Shown here: positions 8,874 through 20,083 of the stretch, piece after piece
How positions within the stretch are numbered: the first letter of the stretch is position 1
Layout: the number at the start of each line of letters is the position of its first letter
DNA from: Pseudomonadota bacterium
GTDB taxonomy: Bacteria; Pseudomonadota; Alphaproteobacteria; Rhizobiales; Xanthobacteraceae
NCBI GenBank assembly: GCA_003576765.1
Contig: QEVP01000012.1
Coordinates: 1 to 64,000, forward strand
DNA length: 64,000 nucleotides
Reading direction: 5' to 3'
The notes under the pieces: model-generated
The model's input: the letters and a program-made list of their open reading frames with translations, nothing else
What the model was told of the DNA's origin: nothing
Databases searched by the model: none
Position numbers and translations under genes: made by a program

Positions 8874-9296
8874 ATGTACGAATGGGCCAAGGCGCTCCAT
8901 GTCATCGCCGTCATCTCCTGGATGGCGGGGATGCTCTATCTGCCGCGGCTGTTCGTCTATCACTGCGCCGCCGAGCCGGGCTCGGTGCAGTCCGAGACCT
9001 TCAAGGTCATGGAATGGCGGCTGATGAAGTTCATCATCAACCCGGCGATGATGGTGACGTGGATCGTCGGGCTATGGCTCGCCTGGGACGGCGGCTGGTA
9101 CAGCGTCGGCTGGTTTCATGCCAAGTTCGCGCTGGTGATCGTGCTGAGCGCGTTGCATGGCGTCCTGGCGCGCCGGCTGCGCGAGTTCAGGACCGACCGC
9201 AACACCCGCAGCGCCCGCTACTACCGGGTCCTGAACGAGATCCCGGCGGTTCTGATGATCGGCATCGTCATTCTGGTGATCGTCAAGCCGTTCTGA
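8874..9296 (+). CDS. hemJ: Protoporphyrinogen IX oxidase HemJ
   Basis: HemJ oxidises protoporphyrinogen IX to protoporphyrin IX, the penultimate step of haem synthesis, in the inner membrane. The 140-residue protein has four predicted membrane helices (about 4-22, 58-75, 84-104, 121-139), the ALHVIAVISWMAGMLYLPRLFVYH N-terminal block (with the conserved histidines), and the WFHAKFALV segment. The ATG at 8874 has an AAGGAA ribosome-binding site. hemE, which often sits in this neighbourhood in related genomes, is not present in the window. Confidence 0.93.
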   Translation: MYEWAKALHVIAVISWMAGMLYLPRLFVYHCAAEPGSVQSETFKVMEWRLMKFIINPAMMVTWIVGLWLAWDGGWYSVGWFHAKFALVIVLSALHGVLARRLREFRTDRNTRSARYYRVLNEIPAVLMIGIVILVIVKPF

Positions 9297-9349
9297 GGCG
9301 TCGCCGGCACGGGCGCCGGATTTCGTTGTCGCAGGGGGCTTGAGGCGTC

Positions 9350-9378
9350 TTGCGTAAGGCGGGAGCGTTTTCTATATT
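9350..9378 (+). promoter_or_regulatory. Candidate sigma-70 promoter of rho
   Basis: TTGCGT (9350-9355) and TATATT (9373-9378) with a 17-bp spacer. This predicts a leader of about 190 nt before rho. A long leader is common for rho because the gene is often autoregulated by termination. Confidence 0.5.
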
Positions 9379-9576
9379 CGGTGCCGTCCCACCTTCATGC
9401 AGGCGGATGCGGCCGTCTTCCGATTGTCGTCGATCGGACGCTGCGTCAGGCCCCGGGCGCTTCGCAAGCGTTTCTCGCTCGACCGCCGGACCCAAAGACC
9501 TGCCGACTTCCGCCGCCCGTATCCGCTTGCCGACGACCGCCCACCTTCACTCCCAGACTCGTAACAGGACATCCCA

Positions 9577-10842
<1,266 letters not shown>

Positions 10843-10867
10843 TCGGTGGCCTGAACGATGGACGCAA

Positions 10868-10896
10868 GAATGCCCGCCGCGTGCGGGCATTTTTTG
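10868..10896 (+). terminator. Rho-independent terminator after rho
   Basis: An 8-bp perfect stem (ATGCCCGC at 10870-10877, GCGGGCAT at 10883-10890) with a 5-nt loop, followed immediately by a T run (10890-10895). It is well placed to end the rho transcript before the convergent DUF255 gene. Confidence 0.85.
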
Positions 10897-10909
10897 TAAG
10901 CCGTCCGGC

Positions 10910-12943
10910 TTATCCGACAGGCGACTGCGTAAGATTTTTCAGCGCGTGTGCATCCGTCACCGGCAGCGAACAGCTTTGACCGCGGCAGACGAAGGCCGCG
11001 GCATCCTGTACTCTGTCCGCCTTGGCGCGCGCGGGGTGATTGTCCGGCAGCGATGATACCTGCGGCGCATGCAGCACGATGCGTGTGGCGTGTGGCAGCC
11101 GGCGTGCCGCGGCGAGCAGGATGTTCGCGTCAGCCCCATCCCCGACGACAACGATCTCGGCGCCGTTGAGCTTGAGGTCGAGTGCATTCAACAGCGAGAG
11201 ATGGCCGAACACGTTGTCCTGCGCCACCGGGAGTAGCGCGGCGAACAGTGCGTCGGATTGCTGGCGATAGCGGTCGTCGCCGGTAAGCACCGCCAGCCGC
11301 ACCAGGTTCTGCGCGATCAGCCCGTTATGGTTGGGGATGGCATCGTCCACCGTGGCATGCGGCCGCACGATCAGCCCCTCGGCGTCGTCGGCGGTGAGGA
11401 AGTAGCCGCCGTGGTCGCGGTCGGCGTAATGCGTGTCGAGCGATGCCTGCCAGGCGATGGCCCTGCTCAGGATATCCGTTTCGCCGGTTGCCTCGAACAG
11501 CGACAATGCCGCCCGGATCATGGCCGCATGGTCCGAGGCCAGCCCGGGAAACATGAGCCGCCCGTCACGCCACGAATGGCCGAGCCGGTCGCCGCGGCTC
11601 ATCTCTGTCGCGACGAAGGCGAAAGCGCGCCGCGCCATTGCCAGCCAGTCCGGGCGCTCGAACGCCAGCGCGGCATGGGTGAGGGCGGCCATCGTCAGGC
11701 CGTTCCAGTCGGCAAGTACCTTGTCGTCGAGGCCCGGAGGAACACGTTTGCTGCGCGCCTGGCGCAGCATATCGCGCAGCATGGCGAGCCGTTTCGCCTC
11801 CGCGGGCGTATCTGTCAGACCATTGAGACGGTTGAGGATATTCTGCCCCTCGAAATTCCCCTCAAGGCTGACGTCGTATTTTGCAGCAAACAGCGCAGCA
11901 TTATCCGCGCCCAGAACGTGCGCGATCTCATCGGCCGACCAGACGTAGAACTTGCCTTCCTCGCCCTCCGAATCGGCGTCCAGCGACGACGACAGCCCGC
12001 CCTCGGCCTGCATCATTTCGCGTTGGAGCCAGCCGACAGTTTCGGCCGCCCGCTCGGCATAGAGGGGGTTGGGCGCGCGGGCATGCTCCAGCGCCAGAAG
12101 GTCGAGAAGCTGAGCGTTGTCGTACAGCATCTTCTCGAAATGCGGCACCAGCCAGCGCTCATCGACGGAGTAGCGGGCGTAACCTCCGCCGAGATGGTCG
12201 TAGATGCCGCCCTGGCTGATGCGGGTCAGGGCCAGATTGGTGGTGATGAAGAACCGCTCGTCCCCCGTGCGGGTACCGGCGCGCCACAAAAACTCCAGCA
12301 TGGCGCATTGCGGGAATTTCGGGGCGCCGCGCAGGCCCCCGTTGACCGGATCGGTGGCGCCTGCGATGGAGACGGCGGCGTTGTTGAGCTCGGCATTGCC
12401 GATCGTCGCCGGGTTCTGCGCGCGGCCGCGGTGGGCCAACCGCGCCACCAGCGCCTGGCGATTCTGGTTCACCTTGTCGGGCGCTTCATGGAACACCCGC
12501 GCCACCTCGCGCAGCACCTTGGTGAAGCCGGGCCGGCCGTACTGCGCCTCTTTCGGAAAATAGGTGCCGCCCCAGAACGGCGCGCCATCGGGCGTGAGGA
12601 ACATGGTCAGCGGCCAGCCGCCCTGCTGCCCGAGATGGTGGAGCGCGTTCATGTAGATCTGGTCGATGTCCGGGCGTTCCTCGCGGTCCACCTTGATATT
12701 CACGAACAGTTCGTTCATCACCGCCGCGGTGGCGTCGTCCTCGAAGCTCTCATGAGCCATGACGTGGCACCAGTGGCAGGCGGCATAGCCGACGGACAGC
12801 AGGATCGGGCGGTTCGAGCGCTGCGCTTCAGCCAATGCGGCCGGGCCCCAGGGCCACCAGTCCACCGGATTATGCTGATGCTGCAGGAGGTAGGGGCTGG
12901 TTTCCCGGGCCAGACGGTTTTTGTGCGACGCAGCATCGGCCAT
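10910..12943 (-). CDS. DUF255 thioredoxin-fold / six-hairpin protein (YyaL-like)
   Basis: A 677-residue protein of the YyaL/spermatogenesis-associated-20 type. It has an N-terminal thioredoxin-like DUF255 domain (about 5-165) with the conserved [17 protein letters not shown] block and the redox motif CHWCHVM, followed by an alpha/alpha-barrel region like that of N-acylglucosamine epimerases, with DGGYFLT-type repeats. The molecular function is not established. The ATG at 12943 is chosen because a longer start at 13030 would overlap the divergent mnmE start codon. Confidence 0.9.
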   Translation of the reverse strand: MADAASHKNRLARETSPYLLQHQHNPVDWWPWGPAALAEAQRSNRPILLSVGYAACHWCHVMAHESFEDDATAAVMNELFVNIKVDREERPDIDQIYMNALHHLGQQGGWPLTMFLTPDGAPFWGGTYFPKEAQYGRPGFTKVLREVARVFHEAPDKVNQNRQALVARLAHRGRAQNPATIGNAELNNAAVSIAGATDPVNGGLRGAPKFPQCAMLEFLWRAGTRTGDERFFITTNLALTRISQGGIYDHLGGGYARYSVDERWLVPHFEKMLYDNAQLLDLLALEHARAPNPLYAERAAETVGWLQREMMQAEGGLSSSLDADSEGEEGKFYVWSADEIAHVLGADNAALFAAKYDVSLEGNFEGQNILNRLNGLTDTPAEAKRLAMLRDMLRQARSKRVPPGLDDKVLADWNGLTMAALTHAALAFERPDWLAMARRAFAFVATEMSRGDRLGHSWRDGRLMFPGLASDHAAMIRAALSLFEATGETDILSRAIAWQASLDTHYADRDHGGYFLTADDAEGLIVRPHATVDDAIPNHNGLIAQNLVRLAVLTGDDRYRQQSDALFAALLPVAQDNVFGHLSLLNALDLKLNGAEIVVVGDGADANILLAAARRLPHATRIVLHAPQVSSLPDNHPARAKADRVQDAAAFVCRGQSCSLPVTDAHALKNLTQSPVG

Positions 12944-13028
12944 GGCGCGATCTCCATGATTATGCTGCGGCGCAGCATGGGCTTGAGCCGGCCCTGGATC
13001 ATCAGCCGCCTCAGACAACAGATAGGCC

Positions 13029-14342
13029 ATGACGCTGCGCGATCAAACCATCTTTGCCTTGTCGTCGGGATTGCTGCCGTCAGCCATCGCTATCGTCCGC
13101 GTATCGGGGCCGCGGGCAGGGCAGGCTGTGATGGCGCTGGCCGGACAATTGCCGCCGCCGCGCACGGCGCATCTCGCCGCTCTGCGGGATGGCGAGAGCG
13201 CCATCATCGATCAGGGGCTGGTGCTGTGGTTTCCGGCGCCAGGCAGCGCGACTGGCGAGGATGTTGCCGAGTTCCATGTCCATGGCGGCCGCGCGGTGGT
13301 TGCGGCGATGTTTGCCGCCCTGCTGCGGGTCGAGGGTCTTCGGCCGGCGGAGCCGGGCGAGTTCACCCGCCGCGCGTTCGAGAACGGCAAGCTCGACTTG
13401 ACCGAGGCGGAGGGGATCGACGACCTGATCCATGCCGACACCGACCGCCAGCGGCGGCAGGCACTGCGCCATTTGCAAGGTTTGCTGGGGCATCGCGCCG
13501 AGGACTGGCGTCGCCAAGTGATCGAGGCAGCGGCGCTGGTCGAGGCAGGCATCGATTTTTCCGACGAGGGCGACGTGCCGGACGATCTCGCCGCGCCGGC
13601 ACGCGCCCGGATCGAGGCGTTGCGCGACGACATTGCGGCGGCGCTTGCCGCGTCGGCTCGTAGCGAACGGCTGCGCGACGGCCTGACGGTTGCCATCGCC
13701 GGGCCGCCGAATGCCGGAAAATCCACGCTTCTCAATGCCTTGGCACGGCGCGAGGCGGCTATCGTATCGCCCTATGCCGGCACCACGCGCGATGTCATCG
13801 AGGTGCAGTTCGATCTCGATGGCTACCCCGTGACCCTGCTCGATACGGCCGGCATGCGCGAGACGGCCGATCCGGTCGAGCAGGAAGGCGTGCGCCGGGC
13901 GCGCGCCCGGGCTGCCGAGGCCGATCTGGTGTTGTGGGTTTGTGAGCCCCAGGATCGAACTCTTCCACAGGAGCCCGACTGGCAGGCTTCTGTCTGGGTG
14001 ATTCGCAACAAGATCGATCTCGACGGTACGACCTTGGAGAAAGGGGAGGCCTTCGCCATCTCGGCGGCGCGAGGCGATGGCATGACTGATCTGCTGGCGG
14101 CGGTGGCGCGGTTTGCCTCCGATTATTTCGGCGGCGACAACGCCCTGATTTCCCGTACCCGCCATCGCGTGTTGCTGGAGGAGGCTGGGACGGCACTAGG
14201 CCAGGCGTTGGCCGAGCTGGAACCGGAGCTGGTGGCCGAACATCTGCGCGTCGCGGCCCAATGCCTCGGCCGGATCACTGCCCGGATCGACGTCGAGGAT
14301 GTGCTCGACGTGATCTTTCGCGACTTCTGCATCGGGAAATAG
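13029..14342 (+). CDS. mnmE: tRNA modification GTPase MnmE
   Basis: MnmE works with MnmG to install the (carboxymethyl)aminomethyl group on U34 of certain tRNAs. The 437-residue protein has the N-terminal folate-binding domain (to about 120), a helical domain, and an inserted G domain with G1 [10 protein letters not shown]2 TTRD, G3 DTAG and G4 NKID. It ends with the canonical CIGK motif, whose Cys is needed for activity. mnmG begins 75 bp downstream, and the gap contains a parS-like site. Confidence 0.97.
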   Translation: MTLRDQTIFALSSGLLPSAIAIVRVSGPRAGQAVMALAGQLPPPRTAHLAALRDGESAIIDQGLVLWFPAPGSATGEDVAEFHVHGGRAVVAAMFAALLRVEGLRPAEPGEFTRRAFENGKLDLTEAEGIDDLIHADTDRQRRQALRHLQGLLGHRAEDWRRQVIEAAALVEAGIDFSDEGDVPDDLAAPARARIEALRDDIAAALAASARSERLRDGLTVAIAGPPNAGKSTLLNALARREAAIVSPYAGTTRDVIEVQFDLDGYPVTLLDTAGMRETADPVEQEGVRRARARAAEADLVLWVCEPQDRTLPQEPDWQASVWVIRNKIDLDGTTLEKGEAFAISAARGDGMTDLLAAVARFASDYFGGDNALISRTRHRVLLEEAGTALGQALAELEPELVAEHLRVAAQCLGRITARIDVEDVLDVIFRDFCIGK

Positions 14343-14348
14343 CGGTCG

Positions 14349-14364
14349 TGTTTCATGTGAAACA
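14349..14364. promoter_or_regulatory. parS-like ParB-binding site 1
   Basis: TGTTTCATGTGAAACA differs from the consensus parS TGTTTCACGTGAAACA at one central base. It lies in the mnmE-mnmG gap, about 3.6 kb from parB and 5.5 kb from the candidate origin. Confidence 0.75.
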
Positions 14365-14417
14365 GCCTCTGCCGAAACGGCTTCTCGATCCGCCCGAGGC
14401 GGTATAGAACCTCGCCC

Positions 14418-16283
14418 ATGTCCACGGGCTTCGATGTCATTGTGATCGGCGGCGGCCACGCCGGCTGCGAGGCGGCGGCCGCCGCCGCGCGCATGGACGC
14501 GCGCACGGCGCTGCTGACGCACCGTTTTGCCACCGTCGGCGCCATGTCCTGCAATCCGGCGATCGGCGGGCTTGGCAAGGGACACCTGGTGCGCGAGGTC
14601 GATGCGCTTGATGGCCTGATGGCTCGCGTCATCGACCGCTCCGGTATCCAGTTCCGGATGCTCAACCGCCGCAAGGGTCCGGCGGTGCGCGGGCCGCGGG
14701 CGCAGGCCGACCGCGGGCTCTATGCCGCTGCGATGCAGGCCGAGTTGCGCGCAACCGCTAATCTGACCGTAATCGAGGGCGAGGCCGACAATCTGTCGAT
14801 GGCCGAAGGCCGGGTCGTGGGCGTGCGGCTGACCGACGGTCGCGAACTCGCCGCCGGCGCAGTCGTGGTTACGACCGGCACCTTCCTGCGCGGCCTGATC
14901 CATCTCGGCGAGCGGTCATGGCCGGCGGGCCGGATCGACGAGGCGCCCTCGCTCGGGCTGTCGGTCGCGTTCGAGCGGCTTGGCTTTGCGCTCGGTCGTC
15001 TCAAGACCGGCACCCCGGCGCGACTCGACGGCCGCACCATCGACTGGGGGGCTGTGGAGATGCAGCCCGGCGATGACCCGCCGGAGCCGTTTTCGACGCT
15101 GACGGAGCGCATCACCGTACCGCAGGTCTCGTGCGGCATCACCCGCACCACCGCGGCGACGCATGCGGTGATCCGTGCCAATGTCCATCGCTCGCCGATG
15201 TATTCCGGGCAGATTCATAGCCGCGGCCCCCGCTATTGCCCGTCGATCGAAGACAAGATCGTCCGCTTCGGCGACCGCGACGGCCACCACGTTTTTCTTG
15301 AGCCGGAAGGGCTCGACGATCCCACGATCTATCCGAACGGCATTTCGACCTCGCTGCCGGAGGAGGTGCAGGCGGCGCTGATCGCTACCATCCCCGGGCT
15401 TGAGCGGGCGCGCATGCTGCGGCCGGGCTATGCCATCGAATACGATCATGTCGACCCGCGCGAACTCGATCCGACGCTGGAGACCCGCCGCCTCAAGGGG
15501 CTGTTCCTTGCCGGCCAGATCAACGGCACCACCGGCTATGAGGAAGCGGCCGGGCAGGGGCTGATGGCCGGGCTGAACGCCGCGCTTCGCGCCGGTGGCG
15601 GGGGAGCGTTCGTGCTCGACCGTGCCGACGGCTATATCGGCGTGATGATGGACGATCTCGTGACGCGGGGCGTCAGCGAGCCGTATCGGATGTTCACCTC
15701 GCGCGCCGAATACCGGCTGACGTTGCGTGCCGACAATGCCGACCAGCGCCTCACCGGCCGCGGCCTTGCGCTCGGCTGCGTGGGTGAGGCACGGACCGCC
15801 CAACATCATGCAAAAATGGCGGCGCTGGCGAATGCGAAAGCCCTCACCCAGGCACTCACCCTGACGCCGAGCGAGGCGCGCAAGCATGGCCTGACCCTCA
15901 ATCTGGACGGCCAGCGGCGCAGCGCCTTTGCCTTGTTGGCTTATCCGGATATCGGCTGGGGCGACCTTTTGCGCATCTGGCCCGAGTTGGCGGACATCGA
16001 GCCCGGAATCGCCACGCATGTCGAGATCGACGCCAAGTACGACGTCTATCTGCAGCGCCAGCGCGCCGACGTCGAGGCGTTCCGCCGCGATGAGGCGCTG
16101 GTGTTGAATAACATCGACTACGCCGCCGTTCCGGGCCTGTCCAATGAGGTGCGGCAGCGATTGGAGACGCATCAGCCGCGCACGCTGGGACAGGCGGCGC
16201 GCCTCGACGGAATAACCCCGGCGGCACTCGGCATTCTGGTGGCCTATCTGCGGCGGACGGCGCGGCAGGTGGCTGCGTCATAG
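14418..16283 (+). CDS. mnmG: tRNA uridine-5-carboxymethylaminomethyl enzyme MnmG
   Basis: MnmG (GidA) is the FAD and NADH-dependent partner of MnmE in wobble-uridine modification. The 621-residue protein starts with the dinucleotide-binding motif [10 protein letters not shown] (about 12-21), has the [14 protein letters not shown] block, the [18 protein letters not shown] block with the catalytic cysteine region nearby, and the [20 protein letters not shown] segment. The C-terminal helical domain that contacts MnmE and tRNA is complete. rsmG starts 7 bp after the stop codon. Confidence 0.97.
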   Translation: MSTGFDVIVIGGGHAGCEAAAAAARMDARTALLTHRFATVGAMSCNPAIGGLGKGHLVREVDALDGLMARVIDRSGIQFRMLNRRKGPAVRGPRAQADRGLYAAAMQAELRATANLTVIEGEADNLSMAEGRVVGVRLTDGRELAAGAVVVTTGTFLRGLIHLGERSWPAGRIDEAPSLGLSVAFERLGFALGRLKTGTPARLDGRTIDWGAVEMQPGDDPPEPFSTLTERITVPQVSCGITRTTAATHAVIRANVHRSPMYSGQIHSRGPRYCPSIEDKIVRFGDRDGHHVFLEPEGLDDPTIYPNGISTSLPEEVQAALIATIPGLERARMLRPGYAIEYDHVDPRELDPTLETRRLKGLFLAGQINGTTGYEEAAGQGLMAGLNAALRAGGGGAFVLDRADGYIGVMMDDLVTRGVSEPYRMFTSRAEYRLTLRADNADQRLTGRGLALGCVGEARTAQHHAKMAALANAKALTQALTLTPSEARKHGLTLNLDGQRRSAFALLAYPDIGWGDLLRIWPELADIEPGIATHVEIDAKYDVYLQRQRADVEAFRRDEALVLNNIDYAAVPGLSNEVRQRLETHQPRTLGQAARLDGITPAALGILVAYLRRTARQVAAS

Positions 16284-16290
16284 GACAGCC

Positions 16291-16971
16291 ATGACGAAAG
16301 CGGCAGCCCTGGCAGCGTCGCCTGCCGACAAGGCGCAGGCGCTGCGGCTTGCTCCTGTTTCACATGAAACGGAAGCGCGGCTGGATCGCTTCGTCGCGTT
16401 GCTGCTCGAATGGCAGGCCAAGACCAATCTGATCGCGCCATCGACCATCCCCGCGCTCTGGAGCCGACACGTCGCCGATTCGCTCCAGCTTCTCCACCTT
16501 GCACCGGAGGCTACCGTCTGGGCGGATTTCGGTAGTGGCGGCGGCTTCCCGGGCCTGGTGCTGGCTTGCGCTCTGGCCGATCGCGAGGGCGCCGAGGTCA
16601 ACCTCGTCGAACGCAACGGAAAAAAGGCCGCGTTTCTGCGCGAGGCAGCGCGCGTGACCGGAGCGCCGGCGGTGGTTCATCCGATGGATATCGGGGATTA
16701 TGTGGACAGCGTGCGGGAGCGGATCGATTGCGTCACCGCCCGGGCGGTCGCGCCGCTACAACAGCTGTTCACCCTGTCGGCGCCGTTGATCGCGGCAGGC
16801 ACCGGCGGCCTGTTCCTGAAGGGCCAAGATGTTGAGTCGGAATTGACCGAAGCCACTAAATATTGGAACATACAGTATAAACTTCACCGCAGTCTGTCGG
16901 ACGGTGGAGGTTTTGTCGTGGATGTCGCGGGCCTCGCACCGCGGGCGGCTTTGCCGAAGGGTCGGGCGTAA
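16291..16971 (+). CDS. rsmG: 16S rRNA (guanine527-N7)-methyltransferase RsmG
   Basis: RsmG (GidB) methylates N7 of G527 in 16S rRNA using S-adenosylmethionine. The 226-residue protein has the SAM-binding motif FGSGGGFPGL (about 75-84), the NLVERNGKKAAFLREA segment and VTARAVAPL. A VSHET segment near residue 23-27 is encoded by a parS-like palindrome (16356-16371), which explains the conservation of this otherwise unneeded N-terminal stretch. The stop codon overlaps the parA start by one base. Confidence 0.95.
   Translation: MTKAAALAASPADKAQALRLAPVSHETEARLDRFVALLLEWQAKTNLIAPSTIPALWSRHVADSLQLLHLAPEATVWADFGSGGGFPGLVLACALADREGAEVNLVERNGKKAAFLREAARVTGAPAVVHPMDIGDYVDSVRERIDCVTARAVAPLQQLFTLSAPLIAAGTGGLFLKGQDVESELTEATKYWNIQYKLHRSLSDGGGFVVDVAGLAPRAALPKGRA
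16356..16371. promoter_or_regulatory. parS-like ParB-binding site 2, inside rsmG
   Basis: TGTTTCACATGAAACG matches consensus parS except at position 9 and the last base. Apart from that last base it is the reverse complement of site 1. It encodes Val-Ser-His-Glu-Thr of RsmG. Confidence 0.7.
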
Positions 16972-17828
16972 TGGACGACGGTGGTCACGAAGATGTGATC
17001 GAGGGACGAGCCGATGGGCCACCCAAGCCGGCGCGGCCGCGCATCATCGCGCTCGCCAACCAGAAGGGCGGCGTCGGCAAGACAACCACCGCGATCAACC
17101 TCGGCACCGCGCTGGCGGCGATCGGCGAGCGCGTCTTGATCATCGATCTCGATCCGCAGGGCAACGCATCCACCGGGCTCGGCATCGATCATCGCAGCCG
17201 CAGCGTTTCGACCTATGACGTGCTGATCGGCGAGGCGAGCCTGCGGGAAGCAATCGTCGCGACCGCGGTGCCGCGCGTCGCCATTGCTACCTCCACCATG
17301 GACCTCGCCGGAATCGAGGTCGAGTTGGGGCAGACGCGCGACCGGGCCTTCCGGCTGCGCGATGCCATCACCCGGCTCGATGCAGGGCGCAGCACGCCAG
17401 AGTACAATTACATCCTGGTCGACTGCCCGCCGTCGCTCAACCTGCTCACCGTCAACGCCATGGCTGCGGCCGACGCCATTCTGGTGCCGCTGCAATGCGA
17501 GTTTTTCGCCCTCGAAGGGCTGTCGCAGCTGTTGCAGACGGTCGAGCACGTGCGTTCGACGCTCAACCCCGCGCTCACCATCCACGGCATCGTCATGACC
17601 ATGTTCGATGCCCGCAACAACCTGTCGAACCAGGTGGTTGCCGACGTGCGCCAGTTCATGGGCGATAAAGTTTACACCACGATGATTCCGCGCAACGTGC
17701 GCATCTCGGAGGCGCCGTCCTTCGGCAAGCCGGTGCTGGTCTACGACCTCAAATGCGCCGGCAGCGAAGCCTATCTGCGGCTTGCCACCGAGGTCATTCA
17801 GCGCGAGCGCGACTTGCAGGCGCCCTGA
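16971..17828 (+). CDS. parA: Chromosome-partitioning ATPase ParA
   Basis: ParA is the Walker-type ATPase that positions ParB-parS complexes and so segregates the replicated origin. The 285-residue protein has a short acidic N-terminal extension, then ANQKGGVGKTTTAINL (deviant Walker A, about 29-41), IDLDPQGNAS, and DCPPSLNLLTVNA (Walker B region). The start overlaps the rsmG stop by one base, so it belongs to an mnmG-rsmG-parA transcript. A repeat separates it from parB, whereas in many relatives the two are almost contiguous. Confidence 0.97.
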   Translation: MDDGGHEDVIEGRADGPPKPARPRIIALANQKGGVGKTTTAINLGTALAAIGERVLIIDLDPQGNASTGLGIDHRSRSVSTYDVLIGEASLREAIVATAVPRVAIATSTMDLAGIEVELGQTRDRAFRLRDAITRLDAGRSTPEYNYILVDCPPSLNLLTVNAMAAADAILVPLQCEFFALEGLSQLLQTVEHVRSTLNPALTIHGIVMTMFDARNNLSNQVVADVRQFMGDKVYTTMIPRNVRISEAPSFGKPVLVYDLKCAGSEAYLRLATEVIQRERDLQAP

Positions 17829-17924
17829 AGCGTTTTCGAGCGAAGTGGAAACCGGTTCGCGTGAAGAAAGCGCGTCAGAACAAGACCCAGAGCTTTGCCT
17901 TTGACGGAATCAAGAGCAAAGCTC
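17829..17924. repeat. AAGTGG-type palindromic repeat, copy 1 (parA-parB gap)
   Basis: Begins AGCGTTTTCGAGCGAAGTGG, continues through ACCGGTTCGCGTGAAGAAAG and ends in a 9-bp hairpin (GAGCTTTGC at 17890-17898, GCAAAGCTC at 17916-17924). Related elements are at 18832-18972, 45074-45120 and 51007-51113. Confidence 0.75.
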
Positions 17925-17949
17925 CGGCGGAAAAGCGAAGGAGACGGCG

Positions 17950-18834
17950 ATGGCCCATGAGGCACGTTCGCGTTTGGGGCGGGGCATAACGAGCCTGGTT
18001 GGCGATACTGGCGGGGAGCCTGTCAGGGCCGAGCGGCCGCGGGCTGCCCGGCGCGTGCCGGTCGCGTTCCTCAAGGCCAACCCCAACAACCCGCGCCGGC
18101 ATTTCGCCGACGCCGAGATCGAGGAGCTGGCCGCCTCGATCCGCCAGCGCGGCCTGATTCAGCCGATCGTGGTGCGGCCGCGCAAAGACGATCCCGATCA
18201 TTTCGAGATCATCGCCGGCGAGCGGCGCTGGCGCGCGGCGCAGCGCGCGGGGCTGCACGAGGTGCCGATCGTGCCGCTCGACGTCAGCGATGCCGAGGCG
18301 CTGGAAATCGCCATCATCGAGAACGTGCAGCGTGCCGACCTCAATGCGATGGAAGAGGCGCGCGGCTATCATGCGCTCGCCGCCGATCACGGCCACAGCG
18401 CCGACGACATTGCAAAGCTGGTCGGCAAGAGCCGCAGCCATGTCGCCAACATGATGCGGCTGACCAAGCTGCCGGATGCGGTTCAGGCGATGGTGGTTGC
18501 CGGCGAACTGTCGGGCGGTCATGCGCGGGCGCTGATCGGCGCAAACGATGCGGTCGGGCTGGCGCGGCGCGTCGTCGCCGAGGGCCTCAGCGTGCGTCAG
18601 ACCGAGGCACTGGCGCACGAGGCCGGCGTGCCGCAGCGCGCGCCCCGTGCCGCCCGCGCCGAGAAGGCCGCGAAGGATGCCGATACGGTGGCGCTGGAGC
18701 GGCGCATCAGCGATATCCTCGGCCTTCAAGTCAGCGTCGATCACCGCGGCGATGGCGGCGGCACGGTGACGGTGCGCTACCGCGATCTCGAGCAGCTCGA
18801 AGAGATTTTGCGCCGCCTTGAAGCCGGGGCATAG
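17950..18834 (+). CDS. parB: Chromosome-partitioning protein ParB
   Basis: ParB is the CTP-dependent clamp that loads at parS and spreads along DNA. The 294-residue protein has a short ParA-interacting N-terminus (SRLGRGITSLVGD), the ParB/Srx domain with NPNNPRRHF, IRQRGLIQPIVV and the GERRWRAAQRAG CTP-binding motif, the ENVQR motif, a helix-turn-helix (DDIAKLVGKSRSHVANMMRL) and the C-terminal dimerisation domain. The TAG stop coincides with the edge of a palindromic repeat. The gene is bracketed by two repeats of the same family. Confidence 0.97.
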   Translation: MAHEARSRLGRGITSLVGDTGGEPVRAERPRAARRVPVAFLKANPNNPRRHFADAEIEELAASIRQRGLIQPIVVRPRKDDPDHFEIIAGERRWRAAQRAGLHEVPIVPLDVSDAEALEIAIIENVQRADLNAMEEARGYHALAADHGHSADDIAKLVGKSRSHVANMMRLTKLPDAVQAMVVAGELSGGHARALIGANDAVGLARRVVAEGLSVRQTEALAHEAGVPQRAPRAARAEKAAKDADTVALERRISDILGLQVSVDHRGDGGGTVTVRYRDLEQLEEILRRLEAGA

Positions 18835-18972
18835 AGCGTTTTCGAGCGAAGTGGAAACCGGCCTTCGCCTGGCCATAGCCGGCTCCGGCCCGGCGACGGC
18901 CGGTTCGCGTGAAGAAAACGCGATAAAATAAAATCCAAGAGCTTCGCTTCTAATGGAATCAGAAGCAAAGCT
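18832..18972. repeat. AAGTGG-type repeat, copy 2, with nested 42-bp palindrome
   Basis: Same element as at 17829, starting on the parB TAG stop. It is interrupted after AAACCGG by a 42-bp segment (18862-18903) bounded by CCGG direct repeats (18858-18861 and 18900-18903). Bases 18858-18874 and 18887-18903 pair at 15 of 17 positions, so the insert is itself a hairpin. The element then resumes with TTCGCGTGAAGAAAA. Confidence 0.8.
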
Positions 18973-18981
18973 GTAAGTGGT

Positions 18982-20010
18982 TTATCCGCGCCGCCGCGCG
19001 TTCACGGCGATGGCCATCAGTGCGCGGCGGGCAATGCTCGACGCAAGCGCCGCCTGTCGGCGGACGTCGAGCGCGGCGGTGCCGAGTTGGCCGATGATCT
19101 CGGCCAGACGCACGCTGCCGGCGTTTCTTAAACCTGCCGCCACCACATCCTTTCGCGAAAAATGCAGCCGCGGTATCGCGCGCTCGAGCGCCGTTTGCGG
19201 CGCTGTGCCGGTTTCGACCAGAAGCGCCGCACGATGCAGGGCCGCCGCCTGACGCAGCGCGGCGCTGACGATCAGGCCGGGATAGGTGCCGGCCGCAATC
19301 GCCTTGTTGAACGCGGTCTCGACATCGGCCGGCCGGCCGGCGAAGGCGGCATCGACGATCGGATCGAGCGCGAAGTCGGACGCGTCCGACACCGTGGCAA
19401 GCACATCATCGAGCGTGACCTCGCCCTTGCCGTGGGCGTAGAGCGCGAGCTTGCGGATTTCGTTGCGCGAGGCCTGACGGTCGCCGCCGAGCAGCGCCAT
19501 CAGCGTGGCCTGCGCGTCGCGCGAGATGCGCAGGTTTGCTTCCCGCATCTCCGTCTCGATGAGCTGGGCAAGATCGCGCGCGGTGTCGGGGAAGCAGGCG
19601 ATGGCGACGGCCGTCTTGGCCTTCTCGCACACGCTGCGCAGACTTGCGTTGGGCCGGAGCGCGCCGGCCTCGATGACGACCAGGCAATCGCGCGGCGGGT
19701 TTTCGCACAGCACCTCGACCGCGCGCGCGAAGTGACGCGGATCGCCACGCACGCGCACCGCGCGCCGGCCGCCGAACAGCGGCATCGTCATCGCCTCGTC
19801 GACGAGGCGCGCGCCGTCGCCCGATAGCTCCGCATCGTCAAGCCGCACCAGCGCGAACGGATCGGACGGATCGTCCACCGCGGCGGCGCACAGTGCATCG
19901 GCCCGTTCGCGGATCAGCCCGGTATCGGACCCGTAGAGCAACGCGATGGGCCGGTCGGGGTCGGGTCGCGCCAGATAGGCGTCGATGTCCCGGCCACGCA
20001 ATGCCACCAT
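18982..20010 (-). CDS. holA: DNA polymerase III delta subunit
   Basis: HolA is the clamp-loader subunit that opens the beta sliding clamp. The 342-residue protein shows the delta fold, with LLYGSDTGLIRERADAL near the N-terminus (domain I), the FALVRLDDAEL and FGGRRAVRVR segments, and the RNEIRKLALYAHGKGEVTLDDV block of domain II. The helical collar domain fills the remainder. It follows leuS and lptE on the minus strand, a conserved Rhizobiales order; repeats lie on both sides. Confidence 0.93.
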   Translation of the reverse strand: MVALRGRDIDAYLARPDPDRPIALLYGSDTGLIRERADALCAAAVDDPSDPFALVRLDDAELSGDGARLVDEAMTMPLFGGRRAVRVRGDPRHFARAVEVLCENPPRDCLVVIEAGALRPNASLRSVCEKAKTAVAIACFPDTARDLAQLIETEMREANLRISRDAQATLMALLGGDRQASRNEIRKLALYAHGKGEVTLDDVLATVSDASDFALDPIVDAAFAGRPADVETAFNKAIAAGTYPGLIVSAALRQAAALHRAALLVETGTAPQTALERAIPRLHFSRKDVVAAGLRNAGSVRLAEIIGQLGTAALDVRRQAALASSIARRALMAIAVNARRRG

Positions 20011-20029
20011 GACGGCCGCCTAGATCAAG

Positions 20030-20060
20030 ATGATTTTGGATCGAATCGATCCAAAATCAT
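20030..20060. repeat. Perfect 14-bp inverted repeat
   Basis: ATGATTTTGGATCG (20030-20043) and CGATCCAAAATCAT (20047-20060) form a perfect stem with a 3-nt loop between lptE and holA. The high AT content and symmetry suggest an mRNA hairpin or protein-binding repeat. Confidence 0.7.
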
Positions 20061-20083
20061 GAACGTGATCGCTTCCAATATTC

